Origin: Nostoc sp. 'Peltigera membranacea cyanobiont' 210A
GTDB taxonomy: Bacteria > Cyanobacteriota > Cyanobacteriia > Cyanobacteriales > Nostocaceae
DNA length: 64,000 nucleotides
NCBI RefSeq assembly: GCF_002246015.1
Contig: NZ_NOLJ01000005.1
Location: 475,522-539,521, forward strand
Direction: 5' to 3'
Both the position numbers and the translations under genes were made by a program. The notes under the pieces were generated by a model that did not search any database, was not told the DNA's origin, and was given only the letters and a program-made list of their open reading frames with translations. Below, one piece after another: positions 45,294-55,231 of this stretch. Numbering within the stretch: position 1 is the first letter of the stretch; every line of letters begins with the position of its first letter.

Positions 45294-45389
45294 GATAAAG
45301 CTCCTTTAAGTAATGGGGAGTAGGGAGTAGGGAGTAGGGGAAGAAGAACTATTTACAAATGAAAAATGAAAAATGACAAATGACAAACA

Positions 45390-46634
45390 TTATCCTTCAC
45401 GTCTAACAGGCAAAGGAGCAGGTTGAACTCCTACTTGGACAATTTGCCCATTGCGTTCCACTTCTATGGGTAATTTAGTACCGATTTTGCTCTTTTCTAC
45501 TAGCTTTTGTACTTCTTCAATTTTAGTAACAGGCTGGCTGTTAATGCTTTTAATCACATCACCGACTCGTAGTCCAGCTTCAGATGCAGGCGATCGCGGC
45601 ACAATCTCAACCAGCAAAACGCCCTCATCTGCTGTAAGATTTAAGCGATCGCCTGCTCTATTTTTTATTCTTTCTTTAATATCTGGTGTCAATGTCACCA
45701 TCTGCACACCCAAATAAGGATGATCCACCTTGCCTTTAGCGATTAATTCTTGGGCAATCCTTTGCACGGTGTTAATGGGTATAGCAAATCCCAAGCCTTG
45801 AGCGCCTCGAATAATCGCTGTATTCATTGCAATTACTTGACCACGAGCATTAAGCAATGGGCCACCGGAATTACCAGGGTTAATTGCAGCATCCGTTTGG
45901 ATGTAATCAACCCGCTTGTCACTAGCACCAATATCGCTACTAGAACGCCCTGTAGCACTAATAATCCCAGATGTGACAGTGTTATTCAAGCCTAAGGGAT
46001 TACCAATGGCAATTACAGCCTCTCCTGGTTGCAAGGCATCAGAGTTACCCACAGCTAGAGTTGGCAGATTATTCGCATTAATTTTAATCGTTGCCACATC
46101 TGTTACCGGGTCTTCACCCAAAACTTTCCCATCAAAAGTCCGGCCATCTTTGAGTATAACAGTGACTCTATCAGCACCATCTACCACATGAGCGTTGGTA
46201 ACAATTTGACCAGAAGAATTAATAATAAATCCAGAGCCACTACCGCGCTCTACCCGTTGTCTCGGCTGTGGCGCTCCCTCTCCAAAAAACCGCCGGAAAA
46301 ATGGATCGTTGTTAAATTCGTCTGGTACGCGAGAAGTGATTGTTCGGGAAGAATCAATACGAACTACCGCAGGCCCCACCTGTTGCACTACTTTCACGAC
46401 AAAATTAGGATCTCCAGACGAAGAGAAAATCGGCGGGGGAACAATTACCGGATTAGGTACTGTTGTGTTTTGGGCTTGAGTATCGCTTTGCTGATTATCA
46501 ATGGTCTTAGCAGGTAAAAGAGAGCAGCTTCCCAGGAACACCACTGCTACCCCGTATGAGAGCATCCACAACCTCTGGGGTAAACCCCTGGTTTCAATCT
46601 TTTTGGGTGCTGAGTGATGGTTTGTTGTCTTCAT
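45390..46634 (-). CDS. HtrA/Deg-family serine protease with PDZ domain
   Basis: Envelope protease/chaperone of 414 residues. A hydrophobic N-terminus with a lipobox-like LGSC (C37) suggests a lipoprotein or membrane anchor. The trypsin-like domain has H149 (TNAHVV), D179 (VTDVATI) and S256 (NPGNSGGPL). A PDZ domain spans about 290-400 ([17 protein letters not shown]). It matches the cyanobacterial HhoA/HhoB/HtrA group; which of the three cannot be told. It is divergent from dnaA across a 165-base gap. Confidence 0.93.
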   Translation of the reverse strand: MKTTNHHSAPKKIETRGLPQRLWMLSYGVAVVFLGSCSLLPAKTIDNQQSDTQAQNTTVPNPVIVPPPIFSSSGDPNFVVKVVQQVGPAVVRIDSSRTITSRVPDEFNNDPFFRRFFGEGAPQPRQRVERGSGSGFIINSSGQIVTNAHVVDGADRVTVILKDGRTFDGKVLGEDPVTDVATIKINANNLPTLAVGNSDALQPGEAVIAIGNPLGLNNTVTSGIISATGRSSSDIGASDKRVDYIQTDAAINPGNSGGPLLNARGQVIAMNTAIIRGAQGLGFAIPINTVQRIAQELIAKGKVDHPYLGVQMVTLTPDIKERIKNRAGDRLNLTADEGVLLVEIVPRSPASEAGLRVGDVIKSINSQPVTKIEEVQKLVEKSKIGTKLPIEVERNGQIVQVGVQPAPLPVRREG

Positions 46635-46799
46635 GTGTCGTTGCTTCTCCCTTGTCAGTCAGTGGGTGTTAGGATCTTGCCTACTGGGTATGTCCCAAAA
46701 TGGTTACAACTTAAAAGCTTATTTTAGGTCTAGCGTGTCTCAATGCTAAATTAGTGCTTTCTCTTCTATTGTGACGATTAGCAGCAAAGGTGGTGGATA

Positions 46800-48182
46800 A
46801 TGGAAATTCCCATAGAAAGTCTGTGGAGTCAGGTACTAGAGCGCCTAAAGCTTGAACTATCCCGACCTACCTTTGAAACTTGGATCAAAACTGCTAGTGC
46901 AGAGCGATTAGAAAATAATTGCTTGGTTATCCGTACTCCTAACCCATTTGCTCGTAATTGGTTACAGAAGTATTACATCAATACCATTGCTCATGTAGTC
47001 CAAGATATTCTCGGTCATCCCGTGGGAATTTACATTACTGTTGCTCAAGGTGATGAAGTTTCTCATTTTAGTGAACGAGAGGTTGCTTGGGAATCACCAA
47101 ATTCCAGCAGTATTTCTGAAGCTGTTCCTAATCACAATCATAAAACTACTGACTTAAACTCTAAATATGTCTTTTCGCGATTTGTAGTTGGTGCTAACAA
47201 TCGCATGGCTCATGCTGCTTCTTTGGCAGTTGCAGAATCTCCGGGTAAAGAGTTTAATCCTTTGTTTTTATGCGGTGGTGTCGGCTTGGGTAAAACTCAT
47301 CTCATGCAAGCTATTGGTCATTATCGCTATGCAATTTCTCCTAATTGTAAAATATTTTATGTTTCTACTGAGCAGTTTACTAATGATTTAATTACAGCCA
47401 TCCGTAAGGATAGTATGCAAAGTTTCCGAGAACATTACCGAGCTGCCGATCTTTTATTAGTTGATGATATTCAGTTTCTTGAAGGGAAGGAATATACCCA
47501 AGAGGAATTCTTTTATACTTTTAATACTCTACATGAAGCTGGTAAACAAGTTGTGATTGCTTCCGACCGTCCGCCTAACCAAATTCCTAGCTTGCAAGAA
47601 CGTCTTTGTTCTCGGTTTTCTATGGGCTTAATTGCCGATATCCAAAAGCCGGATTTAGAAACGAGAATGGCAATTTTACAGAAAAAGGCTGAGGATGAAA
47701 ATATTAGTCTTCCCCGCGACGTGATTGAGTATATTGCTTCTAACTACACTTCTAATATTCGAGAATTAGAAGGAGCTTTAATTCGGGCGGTGGCTTATAT
47801 TTCTATTTGGGGTTTACCGATGACGGTGGAAAATATTACACCAGTTTTAGAACCGCCTAATGAAAAAATGGCAGCTACCCCAGAAGCAATTTTAAAGGTT
47901 GTGTCGGATAATTTTGATGTTTCAATAGATGACCTTAAAAGTAACTCAAGACGAAGAGAGATAAGCTGGGCGCGTCAACTAGGGATGTATCTGATGCGCC
48001 AACACACAGCTTTGAGTTTGCCGAGAATTGGCGAAGAGTTTGGTGGTAAAGACCATACAACGGTAATCTATAGTTGCGATAAAATTAATCAACTCCAGGA
48101 GAGCGATCGCACTTTAGCACAAACAATCCGCCAACTGAGCGATCGCATCAATATGACTAGCCGTTCTCAAAAACCATCGTGA
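46800..48182 (+). CDS. dnaA: chromosomal replication initiator protein DnaA
   Basis: Binds DnaA boxes and melts the origin. The 460-residue product has domain I (1-80), the AAA+ domain with Walker [11 protein letters not shown] and Walker B LLVDDIQF, and the domain IV DNA-binding region ending with [19 protein letters not shown], the DnaA signature. AAAGGTGGTGG just upstream is a strong ribosome-binding site. A DnaA-box cluster follows the gene. dnaN, often adjacent in cyanobacteria, is 5.3 kb away, behind a decayed metal-resistance locus. Confidence 0.97.
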   Translation: MEIPIESLWSQVLERLKLELSRPTFETWIKTASAERLENNCLVIRTPNPFARNWLQKYYINTIAHVVQDILGHPVGIYITVAQGDEVSHFSEREVAWESPNSSSISEAVPNHNHKTTDLNSKYVFSRFVVGANNRMAHAASLAVAESPGKEFNPLFLCGGVGLGKTHLMQAIGHYRYAISPNCKIFYVSTEQFTNDLITAIRKDSMQSFREHYRAADLLLVDDIQFLEGKEYTQEEFFYTFNTLHEAGKQVVIASDRPPNQIPSLQERLCSRFSMGLIADIQKPDLETRMAILQKKAEDENISLPRDVIEYIASNYTSNIRELEGALIRAVAYISIWGLPMTVENITPVLEPPNEKMAATPEAILKVVSDNFDVSIDDLKSNSRRREISWARQLGMYLMRQHTALSLPRIGEEFGGKDHTTVIYSCDKINQLQESDRTLAQTIRQLSDRINMTSRSQKPS

Positions 48183-48196
48183 AGATTTATTTTAAG

Positions 48197-48397
48197 TTTT
48201 CCACAAGCAGCTGTCTGAATTATGAGTTTTGACGGTTGAAGAATTAGTCAAGAATATTAAGTAACGTATAAAAATTGATTAAATTTAACTTAGATTGTGC
48301 AAAAAACTGGGGAAAACTTGATATTCTACAGTGAAAATTTAATTAAGTATAATTACCTTGTGGAAAATTAGCATAGTTTTTCCACAAGTTTTCCACA
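48197..48397. other. probable chromosomal replication origin (DnaA-box cluster)
   Basis: Four copies of TTTTCCACA: plus-strand at 48197-48205, 48378-48386 and 48389-48397, and complement (TGTGGAAAA) at 48359-48367. They lie in an AT-rich 230-base gap between dnaA and the kinase gene. TTTTCCACA is the known cyanobacterial DnaA box, and oriC commonly lies between dnaA and dnaN in this phylum. Strand-composition skew could not be computed here. Confidence 0.7.
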
Positions 48398-48415
48398 GAT
48401 GTAAAGTAGTTTCTG

Positions 48416-49816
48416 TTAATAATTTTTTCCTCCTGTTTCACTTCGGTATGGCTCGGCGATCGCCTGCTTTCTGCTTTCTGCCTTTCTTGGCAATTTGATA
48501 GTAAAGGTGCTACCTTTGCCGAATTCACTTTGCACATCGATACTGCCGTGGTGTGTCAAAACAATTGCTTGGGCGATCGCTAATCCTAATCCAGAACCGC
48601 CAGTGCTACGAGAGCGATCGCTATTCACTCGATAGAAACGGTCAAAAATCTGAGTCAGATCCTGCTGTGGAATACCAATGCCCGTATCTTGAACCTGAAT
48701 CACAGCATAGTTGTCACTACGGTCTAAGTAAACAGTTACCTTTCCTGTTTGCGGTGTGTATTGAATTGCATTAATAATTAAGTTAGAAAACAAGCGATAA
48801 AGCTGATCTGCATTACCAATCACATCCAAAGGCGTTGATAGCCGTACAGAAGATGTTAGAGTTACACCTGCTGCGATCGCTAATGCTGCAAATTCCTCTA
48901 TTAAGTCATTAACAATATCATCCAAGCAACAAATGTCTTGTTGCATCGGCACAGATTGACGATCCAAGCGAGTCAGCAGCAGTAAATCTGTAACCAGAGT
49001 TGTGAGTCGTTGATTCTGACGGTGTAGGGTTTGTAGAATGTCCCGCGCTTCTGTTTCATCTAATTGAGACATCATCAGCGCGGATTCTACTGTCGCTTGT
49101 GTTGCGGCTAAAGGTGTTCGCAATTCGTGTGCAGCATCTGCTGTAAATTGTTGCACTTGTTTATATGAGCGATAAATTGGCTGCATTGCTAATCCTGCTA
49201 ACCACCAACTAGCAACGCCAACCAGAAGCATGATGATGGGTAATCCCAATCCTAAAGTGAGTTTTACGGCAGTGAGATAACTATTGAATTCTGCTAGACT
49301 TCGCCCTACTTGGATGTAACCCCAATCACGATTTTTTTGGGTGTGGAGTACAAAAGAAATTTGATGATAAAAGTTGCCCTTGCTATCTTTAAGGGTTTGC
49401 CAAAGTTTTTTGTTCAAGACTAGGGGGAATCCATGTGGATAATTGCCTGCGATCGCAATCAAGCGTCCTGAATTATCGAAAAAACGGACATAATAATTAC
49501 CTTGATTAATTGCGCTTAAAATATGGCGCTTAGAACTTAATTGCTCTTGAATGCAGCTAGTGCCAACCACACAAATATTAGGTAAAAGCTGCTGTATTAC
49601 TGGTTCAAATTTACCGGGTTGTTGTAATTTAAGTTCAATAGTATCGTGTAATGTTCCTGCAACAGATTCCAGTTCACGGTCTAATGTCATCCAATGAGCA
49701 TGAGAAATTGCTCTGTAGATGCCGAATCCGCACAGGCTTAAAATGAGAGCCATGACGAGTGCATACCACAGCGCTAAACGTAGGCGGGTTTGCTGAAACA
49801 GTTTATTTTGATTCAT
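48416..49816 (-). CDS. two-component sensor histidine kinase, RppB/NrsS-like
   Basis: Membrane sensor of 466 residues. Transmembrane segments at about 14-34 and 183-207 enclose a periplasmic sensor loop with C82 and C88. HisKA has H230 (DAAHELRTPLAAT), and the HATPase domain shows NLIINAIQYT, DTGIGI and GGSGLGLAIA. The layout and neighbouring efflux genes match RppB/NrsS kinases that sense metal or redox state. Its response-regulator partner survives only as a C-terminal scrap at 50434-50577, so signalling here is probably broken or uses another regulator. Confidence 0.82.
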   Translation of the reverse strand: MNQNKLFQQTRLRLALWYALVMALILSLCGFGIYRAISHAHWMTLDRELESVAGTLHDTIELKLQQPGKFEPVIQQLLPNICVVGTSCIQEQLSSKRHILSAINQGNYYVRFFDNSGRLIAIAGNYPHGFPLVLNKKLWQTLKDSKGNFYHQISFVLHTQKNRDWGYIQVGRSLAEFNSYLTAVKLTLGLGLPIIMLLVGVASWWLAGLAMQPIYRSYKQVQQFTADAAHELRTPLAATQATVESALMMSQLDETEARDILQTLHRQNQRLTTLVTDLLLLTRLDRQSVPMQQDICCLDDIVNDLIEEFAALAIAAGVTLTSSVRLSTPLDVIGNADQLYRLFSNLIINAIQYTPQTGKVTVYLDRSDNYAVIQVQDTGIGIPQQDLTQIFDRFYRVNSDRSRSTGGSGLGLAIAQAIVLTHHGSIDVQSEFGKGSTFTIKLPRKAESRKQAIAEPYRSETGGKNY

Positions 49817-49869
49817 CTAGCCTTTGTATGGGAACACTACAAAAGAGGCAGATAGAAGGAGAGTTGTTC

Positions 49870-50409
49870 ATGAAACCTGTTTTCCAAAAAGGTCAATTAA
49901 CAACATGGAAGGATGATAGGGGTTTTGGCTTCATAAAACCTGCTCAGGGTAGTAAAGAAATTTTTCTTCATATCAGTGAATTGAAGGGAGCATCTCGCCG
50001 TCCGAAAGTGGGAGATACGATTCTTTACCAGCTAAAAACTCAAGTAAATGGAAAACTTAGCGCTTATAATGCCTCAATTGAAGGGGTTTTAGCTCAAACT
50101 TTGCCGAAGAAACAAAATGTCAATAAACGCAGGTTACTGCCAAAATTTATCGGCATTGGGGTTATGGTTATGATTGCAATTCTTTCACAAGAATTTAGTC
50201 GTAGTCGCTCTCCTTCTCTAATTAAATTAGTAACTAAACCAGGATGTCAAATTAAAGGTAACATCTCTATTGATAGGGGAGCTAAGGTTTACCATGTTCC
50301 AGGAGCCGAGGATTATGAATCAACAGTAATTGATCCAGCGCGTGGAGAAAGATGGTTTTGCACCGAATCAGAAGCGATGGCAAATGGTTGGCGTAAAGCA
50401 CCAAGGTAG
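49870..50409 (+). CDS. cold-shock-domain membrane protein with a C-terminal GERWFC-type domain
   Basis: I choose the ATG at 49870 (MKPVFQKGQL), with AAGGAGA 8-14 bases upstream; longer frames overlap the kinase gene. The 179-residue product has a cold-shock domain at about 5-72 (GQLTTWKDDRGFGFIKP, EIFLHISEL), a basic segment, one transmembrane helix (about 95-112) and a C-terminal domain with GCQIKGNIS, KVYHVPGAEDY and GERWFCTESEAMANGWR. That ending is found on many secreted or membrane cyanobacterial and bacterial nuclease-associated proteins. RNA or DNA binding is inferred from the cold-shock domain. Confidence 0.78.
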   Translation: MKPVFQKGQLTTWKDDRGFGFIKPAQGSKEIFLHISELKGASRRPKVGDTILYQLKTQVNGKLSAYNASIEGVLAQTLPKKQNVNKRRLLPKFIGIGVMVMIAILSQEFSRSRSPSLIKLVTKPGCQIKGNISIDRGAKVYHVPGAEDYESTVIDPARGERWFCTESEAMANGWRKAPR

Positions 50410-50433
50410 CACCCGCAGCCAAAACTAAGCAGC

Positions 50434-50577
50434 CTAATATTTCTGAAACCGGGGAGTATCAACAGTAAGATTCAGACGATATCCCGTACCGTGCAAAGTT
50501 TCAATCATGTTTTCGCAACCATTATTAGCTAGTTTGCGACGTATTTTCAGATAGCGCCGCCGTGTAGTGTTTACCAC
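50434..50577 (-). pseudogene. C-terminal remnant of an OmpR-type response regulator
   Basis: In the minus frame ending at TAG 50434-50436 the translation contains YLKIRRKLANNGCENMIETL and HGTGYRLN, the wing end of an OmpR/PhoB winged-helix DNA-binding domain. The frame has no receiver domain and closes upstream at 50590-50592. The bases at 50525-50577 are shared, in another frame, with the end of the truncated lipoprotein gene, so a deletion joined the two. It was probably the RppA/NrsR partner of the nearby kinase. Confidence 0.75.
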
Positions 50578-50959
50578 TAACGTCATAGGTTAAAGGAATT
50601 GACTTTTGTTTTCCATCTGGTAGCTGGACTTGAGCGATTACTTTTGCATTAGTTCCTGTTTCGTGATTATCACCTGTTAGCAAATATAAATCCATGTGAG
50701 TTGCCTTAGTTTCTTTCTCTGCTAAGAACTCCAAGTGATAAGTTCCTGTCTCCACAACTTGACCACCTTTAGATTCACCATGCGGACTATCTATTTTTTT
50801 GGCCACAGGTGAAGCTATAACTGATGGAGTTTTGGTATTTGAGGCAGAAGAAACTGGGCTATTTTCTGTATTAGCTGTTTGATTACTATTACTACAAGCA
50901 CCCAAGAAAATTAGTCCTAAACTTCCGATAATAATCAAGCCAGATTTGAGAATTTTCAT
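50525..50959 (-). pseudogene. truncated lipoprotein gene fused to response-regulator remnant
   Basis: The 144-codon ORF begins with a lipoprotein signal (MKILKSGLIIIGSLGLIFLG, then AC with the lipobox Cys), a Ser/Thr/Asn-rich linker and a beta-rich domain (GTYHLEFLAEKETKATHMDL, VSGKHYTA). The end (ALSENTSQTS) is read from the response-regulator DNA in another frame, so the natural C-terminus is lost. It belongs to the metal-efflux locus and lies just downstream of the efflux adaptor gene. Confidence 0.7.
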
Positions 50960-51025
50960 TAATTTGCTCCTGATTTAAATTGATTGATAATTTGAACAAA
51001 GTTTTAGCACATGAAATTATTCCTA

Positions 51026-52966
51026 TCATGATATTTTGGGAGTTCGAGAATTTTCACTGAACAATAGAATACCCATAGCAGGCTTAGGGAGCAAAAACCT
51101 GCCAAACTTGATATATAGTGCAGGTAGAACCACTAAGGTTAGGGCCGTAGAAGTAAATAACCCACCTAACACCACTATTGAAAGTGGTTGTAATATTTCT
51201 TTTCCTGCTCCACTTTCAATTACTAATGGAGCTAATCCTAAAGCTGAGGTAAAAGCTGTCATCAAAATAGCATTTAAACGTTCCATTGAGCCTTTAATCA
51301 GAACATCATTAAGTAGTAGACCTTCCCCAAATTTGGTGTTGTAATTATCCACAAGTAACAAACCATTGCGGGTAGCAATTCCAAATAGAGTGATAAAGCC
51401 AACTAAGGAAGCAATAGAAATAACACCACCACTCAAAGCTACTGAAAATACTCCTCCCGCGGCTGCAATCCACCACGGTATTTTAGTCTCTGTTGTTTGT
51501 ACAGCAGTTTCCGTGTGTTCGTCTGCTTTTTTCTTGGTGTCACCCCGCAGAGATTGGGCGTAAAGTTGCGGTGCGCGTTGGGTGACAATCATATCTCCAT
51601 TGAATAAACCAGTTTTTACCTCAACCATGTCTCCAGAGGTTTGACCTAATGTAATTTCAACTGGTTGATAAGTATTGCCATTTTGGATGTAGACAACTTT
51701 TTTATTATTAGCTTCAACTACAGCCGCACTGGGAATAATCAGTACATCTGACGATGTTTGATTTGTCAAAACTTCCAACTCTGCAAACATTCCTGGTTTT
51801 AGGACACCACCAGGGTTATTTATTTCGGCTTTCACAGGCACAACCCGCGTATCACCTGCTACTACAGAATTAATTACTGCAATTCGTCCTGCGAAAATAC
51901 GATTGGGGAGAGAAGCAACTTTGACATTAACCCGTTGCCCTGTTTTAACTTTGTCTAAATCTTTTTCATATATATTTGCTGTGGCAAAAACCTGATTGTC
52001 ATTGACAATCGTCATCAGCTTACCACCTGCATCCTCAAAGCTTTGACCAAGAGTCACTTCCCGATCTGCCACCTTCCCAGAAATAGGAGATGTTACCGTC
52101 ACCAGTCCTTTGGCATTGCCCCGGATTCCTAGTTGTTGCAGCCGAGTTTCATAAGTGCTGTTACTGAGATTTATTCGAGATTTGGCGACATCAACAGATG
52201 CCTGAGCGCGTTTAAGTTGATTTTCAGCCTCAATCACCTCTCGGCGGCTATTGGCTTTGGCAAGGTCGGCTTTGGCTTGTGCCAGTTGGGTTTGCGATTC
52301 CAGACCATTACGCCTTGGTAAAGCACCTTGAGCAACTAATTCTTGATCTTTGTCATACTTTTCTTGAGAAAATGCCACTTGACTTTGGGCTTGGGCAATT
52401 TCTGCTGTGGTTATTTGTTGATAGCGATCGCGATTTTGTTGCGCTAATTTTAAATCAGCTAAGGCTTGTTGTAAATCAGCCTGACCTTGAGCTAGTTTTT
52501 CTTGGGAGTTAACCCGCAGTTCTACCAAATCAGGACTAGATAGTATAGCTACGGGTTGACCTTGTTTAACTAATGCACCAGGTTCCACCAATAACTCAAT
52601 CACCTTTGCGCCTGTAATTGGTGTGGTTACTTCTACTTGTTTGCTAAGTAAAGTTTCAATCTGGCCTGTGGTTTTTATACCCACAGCTAAACGCTGGCTT
52701 TTAACTGGCTCAACTTTAATTCCTCACCGTTGGGCAGTTTGAGTATCAACTTCAATGGAACTAGTTGCTGGGGTGGCTTCACTTTCTTGATGAAATTCAT
52801 TTCCGTGTCCGGCGTGGGCTAAAACTAGTACCGGATTTGCCAATAACAGTAAACCGGCAAGTGTACCAGAAACATAACGCATGGTTACAATTGGTTGGAA
52901 ACGCAGAGAGTTGGGCATTGTGATGAGAAAATTTGAAATATGGGTGCAAAAAAACTGCGATCGCAA
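51026..52966 (-). pseudogene. efflux adaptor (CzcB/NrsB-like) with in-frame TGA, fused to the CzcA 3' end
   Basis: First ORF 52966-52724: signal peptide (RYVSGTLAGLLLLANPVLVLA) then HAGHGNEFHQESE, the metal-rich start of CzcB-type adaptors, ending at TGA 52724-52726. The same frame continues GIKVEPVKSQRLAVGIKTT into a 552-codon ORF (52684-51026). This holds the barrel-sandwich, coiled-coil hairpin and beta domains to about 400, then changes abruptly to the last membrane segments of a CzcA-type RND pump (SLVGFITLFGIATRNGLLLV, GSMERLNAILMTAFTSALGL, ALTLVVLPALYI). So a nonsense mutation and an in-frame deletion of most of czcA are both present. Probably nonfunctional. Confidence 0.85.
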
Positions 52967-53467
52967 TATTTGATAAACAAAGCTAGCTTTGTTTAGGGGG
53001 ATTTTTCTGCACCTTACTCTCAGTCTTTCATCTCAAAATGAAATTGGCATGAAATTGAGAACTCACATGGAAAGATTGGGTTTCGTTCCTCAACCCAACT
53101 TGCTAGTCTGTCCAGTTTAAATTGATGGGTAAGCAAGTTCGCGTTCCAACATAGTCAGGGGTTCGTCGTTGTGAGAGTAGGAACAGAATTGAGTGACACC
53201 AACGATACCTCTTGCGTCTTTAGGAGTTAGGATAAATTAGGCTTTTCACAAATTATAGTATGTTTGCGTATTACACCGGGCGACTGGAAGTCGCGGCTAC
53301 ACAGACAAAACCCGCCTACGCGCGTTAAAAAGCTTTAATTTTTTCGCCTCGTTCCCAGCCTAGAGGCTGGGAACCAGTTATTTTTGTTGGTTGCTTTTTA
53401 CTACTCAGCAGCGATCGCCTATAAACATAAGGATGTTAGGATATCTTTCACTAGCTGCATCTGACTT
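52967..53467. other. gap before dnaN with a hairpin, no gene
   Basis: No coding frame is convincing. GTTCCCAGCCT (53351-53361) and AGGCTGGGAAC (53364-53374) form a perfect 11-bp stem, a common dispersed hairpin of Nostocales. No DnaA box cluster was seen here. The dnaN promoter must be within the last 100 bases but cannot be placed surely. Confidence 0.5.
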
Positions 53468-54631
53468 ATGAAATTAGTTTGCTCCCAAAGCGATCTCAGT
53501 ACAAACCTCTCACTCGTTAGTCGTGCAGTACCTTCACGGCCAACTCATCCAGTACTTGCTAATGTGCTGTTACAAGCAGATGCTGAAACTAACCAAGTAA
53601 GCTTAACAGCCTTCGATCTCAGCTTAGGAATCCGCACCAGTTTTAACGCAGAGGTATGGCAAAGTGGTGCGATCGCACTTCCTGCTAAATTACTTGTAGA
53701 CATCACCTCTCGTCTTCCAGAGGGCGAAATCACTTTAGACGATGAATCAGCCCTAACAGGTGCAACATCCGGTGGAGAAGGTTTAATAGTTACACTCACA
53801 CCCAAGAGTGGACATTACCAAGTCCGAGCAATGGGGCCGGAAGAATTTCCCGAACTACCTGTAATTGAAAATACAGAAGTAATCCATCTCACCACCACCG
53901 CATTAATTGAGGGATTACGCGGTTCATTGTTTGCTACCAGTGCTGATGAAACCAAGCAAGTACTCACTGGTGTGCATTTAACAGTTAAACAAGACACCTT
54001 AGAATTTGCAGCTACCGATGGACATCGCCTCGCAGTCGTAGAAACTAGCAACGAGCGTCCTCTAGGCGGGACTAGTCAACTAGAAGTGACAGTACCAGCT
54101 AGAGCGTTACGCGAACTCCAACGAATGTTAGCTCATAGCGCCTCATCAGATGAACCTGTAGCTCTATATTTCGATCAAGGTCAAGTTGTGTTTGCATGGC
54201 AAAATCAACGCTTGACTAGTCGCACATTAGAAGGGCAATATCCCGCTTATCGACAATTAATTCCGCGCCAATTTGAGCGACAAGTGACAATTGAACGGCG
54301 ACAATTTGTCAGCACATTGGAACGGATTGCTGTGTTAGCCGATCAAAAAAATAATATTGTCAAGGTTAGTATTGATAGCGAAGCTCAAGAAATTACTTTA
54401 TCTTGTGAAGCTCAAGATGTGGGCAGTGGTAGAGAGTCAATGCCAGCGCAAATTTCTGGGGAAAATATAGAGATTGCTTTTAACATTAAATATTTGATGG
54501 AAGGCTTAAAAGAGTTACCATCTTCAGAAATTCAAATGCATCTGAATCAAAGCCTGACTCCAGTAATTTTTACGCCACTAGGCGGTTTGAAAATGACCTA
54601 TTTAGCTATGCCGGTGCAACTTAGAAGTTAA
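53468..54631 (+). CDS. dnaN: DNA polymerase III beta subunit (sliding clamp)
   Basis: Processivity clamp of 387 residues, the normal length. It opens MKLVCSQSDLSTNLSLVSRA, as in cyanobacterial clamps. It has ATDGHRLAVVE in the second domain and ends MTYLAMPVQLRS, equivalent to the MPMRL ending of other clamps. Three repeated clamp domains are visible. It is separated from dnaA by about 5.3 kb of decayed and accessory genes. Confidence 0.97.
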   Translation: MKLVCSQSDLSTNLSLVSRAVPSRPTHPVLANVLLQADAETNQVSLTAFDLSLGIRTSFNAEVWQSGAIALPAKLLVDITSRLPEGEITLDDESALTGATSGGEGLIVTLTPKSGHYQVRAMGPEEFPELPVIENTEVIHLTTTALIEGLRGSLFATSADETKQVLTGVHLTVKQDTLEFAATDGHRLAVVETSNERPLGGTSQLEVTVPARALRELQRMLAHSASSDEPVALYFDQGQVVFAWQNQRLTSRTLEGQYPAYRQLIPRQFERQVTIERRQFVSTLERIAVLADQKNNIVKVSIDSEAQEITLSCEAQDVGSGRESMPAQISGENIEIAFNIKYLMEGLKELPSSEIQMHLNQSLTPVIFTPLGGLKMTYLAMPVQLRS

Positions 54632-54639
54632 AAAGAATT

Positions 54640-54667
54640 GTAAGGTAGCACATCTTTGCTACCCTAC
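54640..54667 (+). terminator. hairpin after dnaN
   Basis: GGTAGCA (54644-54650) pairs with TGCTACC (54657-54663), with partial extension outwards (GTAA/CTAC). GTATTTTTG lies a few bases downstream. A related AGGGCAGCACA/TGTGCTACCCT hairpin occurs at about 60438-60465. Confidence 0.45.
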
Positions 54668-54704
54668 AGCGTATTTTTGTTTTCACAGCAGATATGCATA
54701 TATA

Positions 54705-55034
54705 TTAAGTAATCCATATCAGATTAACTTTGTCCCCCTTCATCCCCACACGTACTATAAATTCATGTCCATCATCAGCAAAACTTAGCTTCCACAAATA
54801 GCTCTGAGTTTCTCCTTGTTTGAGATGACCGAAGTAAGTAGTTGTATAGCCCTCAGACATACGTGGAATTAGTGGGGAACTAACTTGGTCAAAAATTTCT
54901 TTGGTAATATCTGCTCTGTAGTCTGAATCACCTACTGTAAGAAAAAGGTCATAATTTCCCGTAGCAGTGGCATCCAAGATAGTCTGCAAACAACTGATGA
55001 CGTTTTCAGAGGGATTTATCGAATTCATAATCAC
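54705..55034 (-). CDS. small soluble protein of unknown function
   Basis: The start is a GTG at 55034, five bases after AGGAG, or an ATG two codons in. The 109-residue product alternates helices (VISCLQTILDATATGNYDLF) with beta strands (TYFGHLKQGETQSYLWKLSF, HEFIVRVGMKGDKVNLIWI), in the pattern of an NTF2/SnoaL-like cone fold; this is an inference from pattern only. No membrane segment. Convergent with dnaN. Confidence 0.65.
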   Translation of the reverse strand: MIMNSINPSENVISCLQTILDATATGNYDLFLTVGDSDYRADITKEIFDQVSSPLIPRMSEGYTTTYFGHLKQGETQSYLWKLSFADDGHEFIVRVGMKGDKVNLIWIT

Positions 55035-55231
55035 GTATGCTCCTAAGCGTTAAACCCTAGTCAAGTATAAATCAGGTTACTAGCTATCTATCACTTATCA
55101 ATAACCTACTATGCTTTCACCCCAAAACTCAAATTTTTTGCAGAAAATCAAAATTATTACATAACTTTGCATTCTTCATTTTCAAACCAGGGATAAGCTG
55201 CACTATGCAAGTTGATTTTTTGTTTCTATGA

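Noticed and set aside
50525-50959. Lipoprotein ORF as an intact gene
   Set aside because: Its last codons coincide with the winged-helix end of a response regulator in another frame, so the natural C-terminus is missing.
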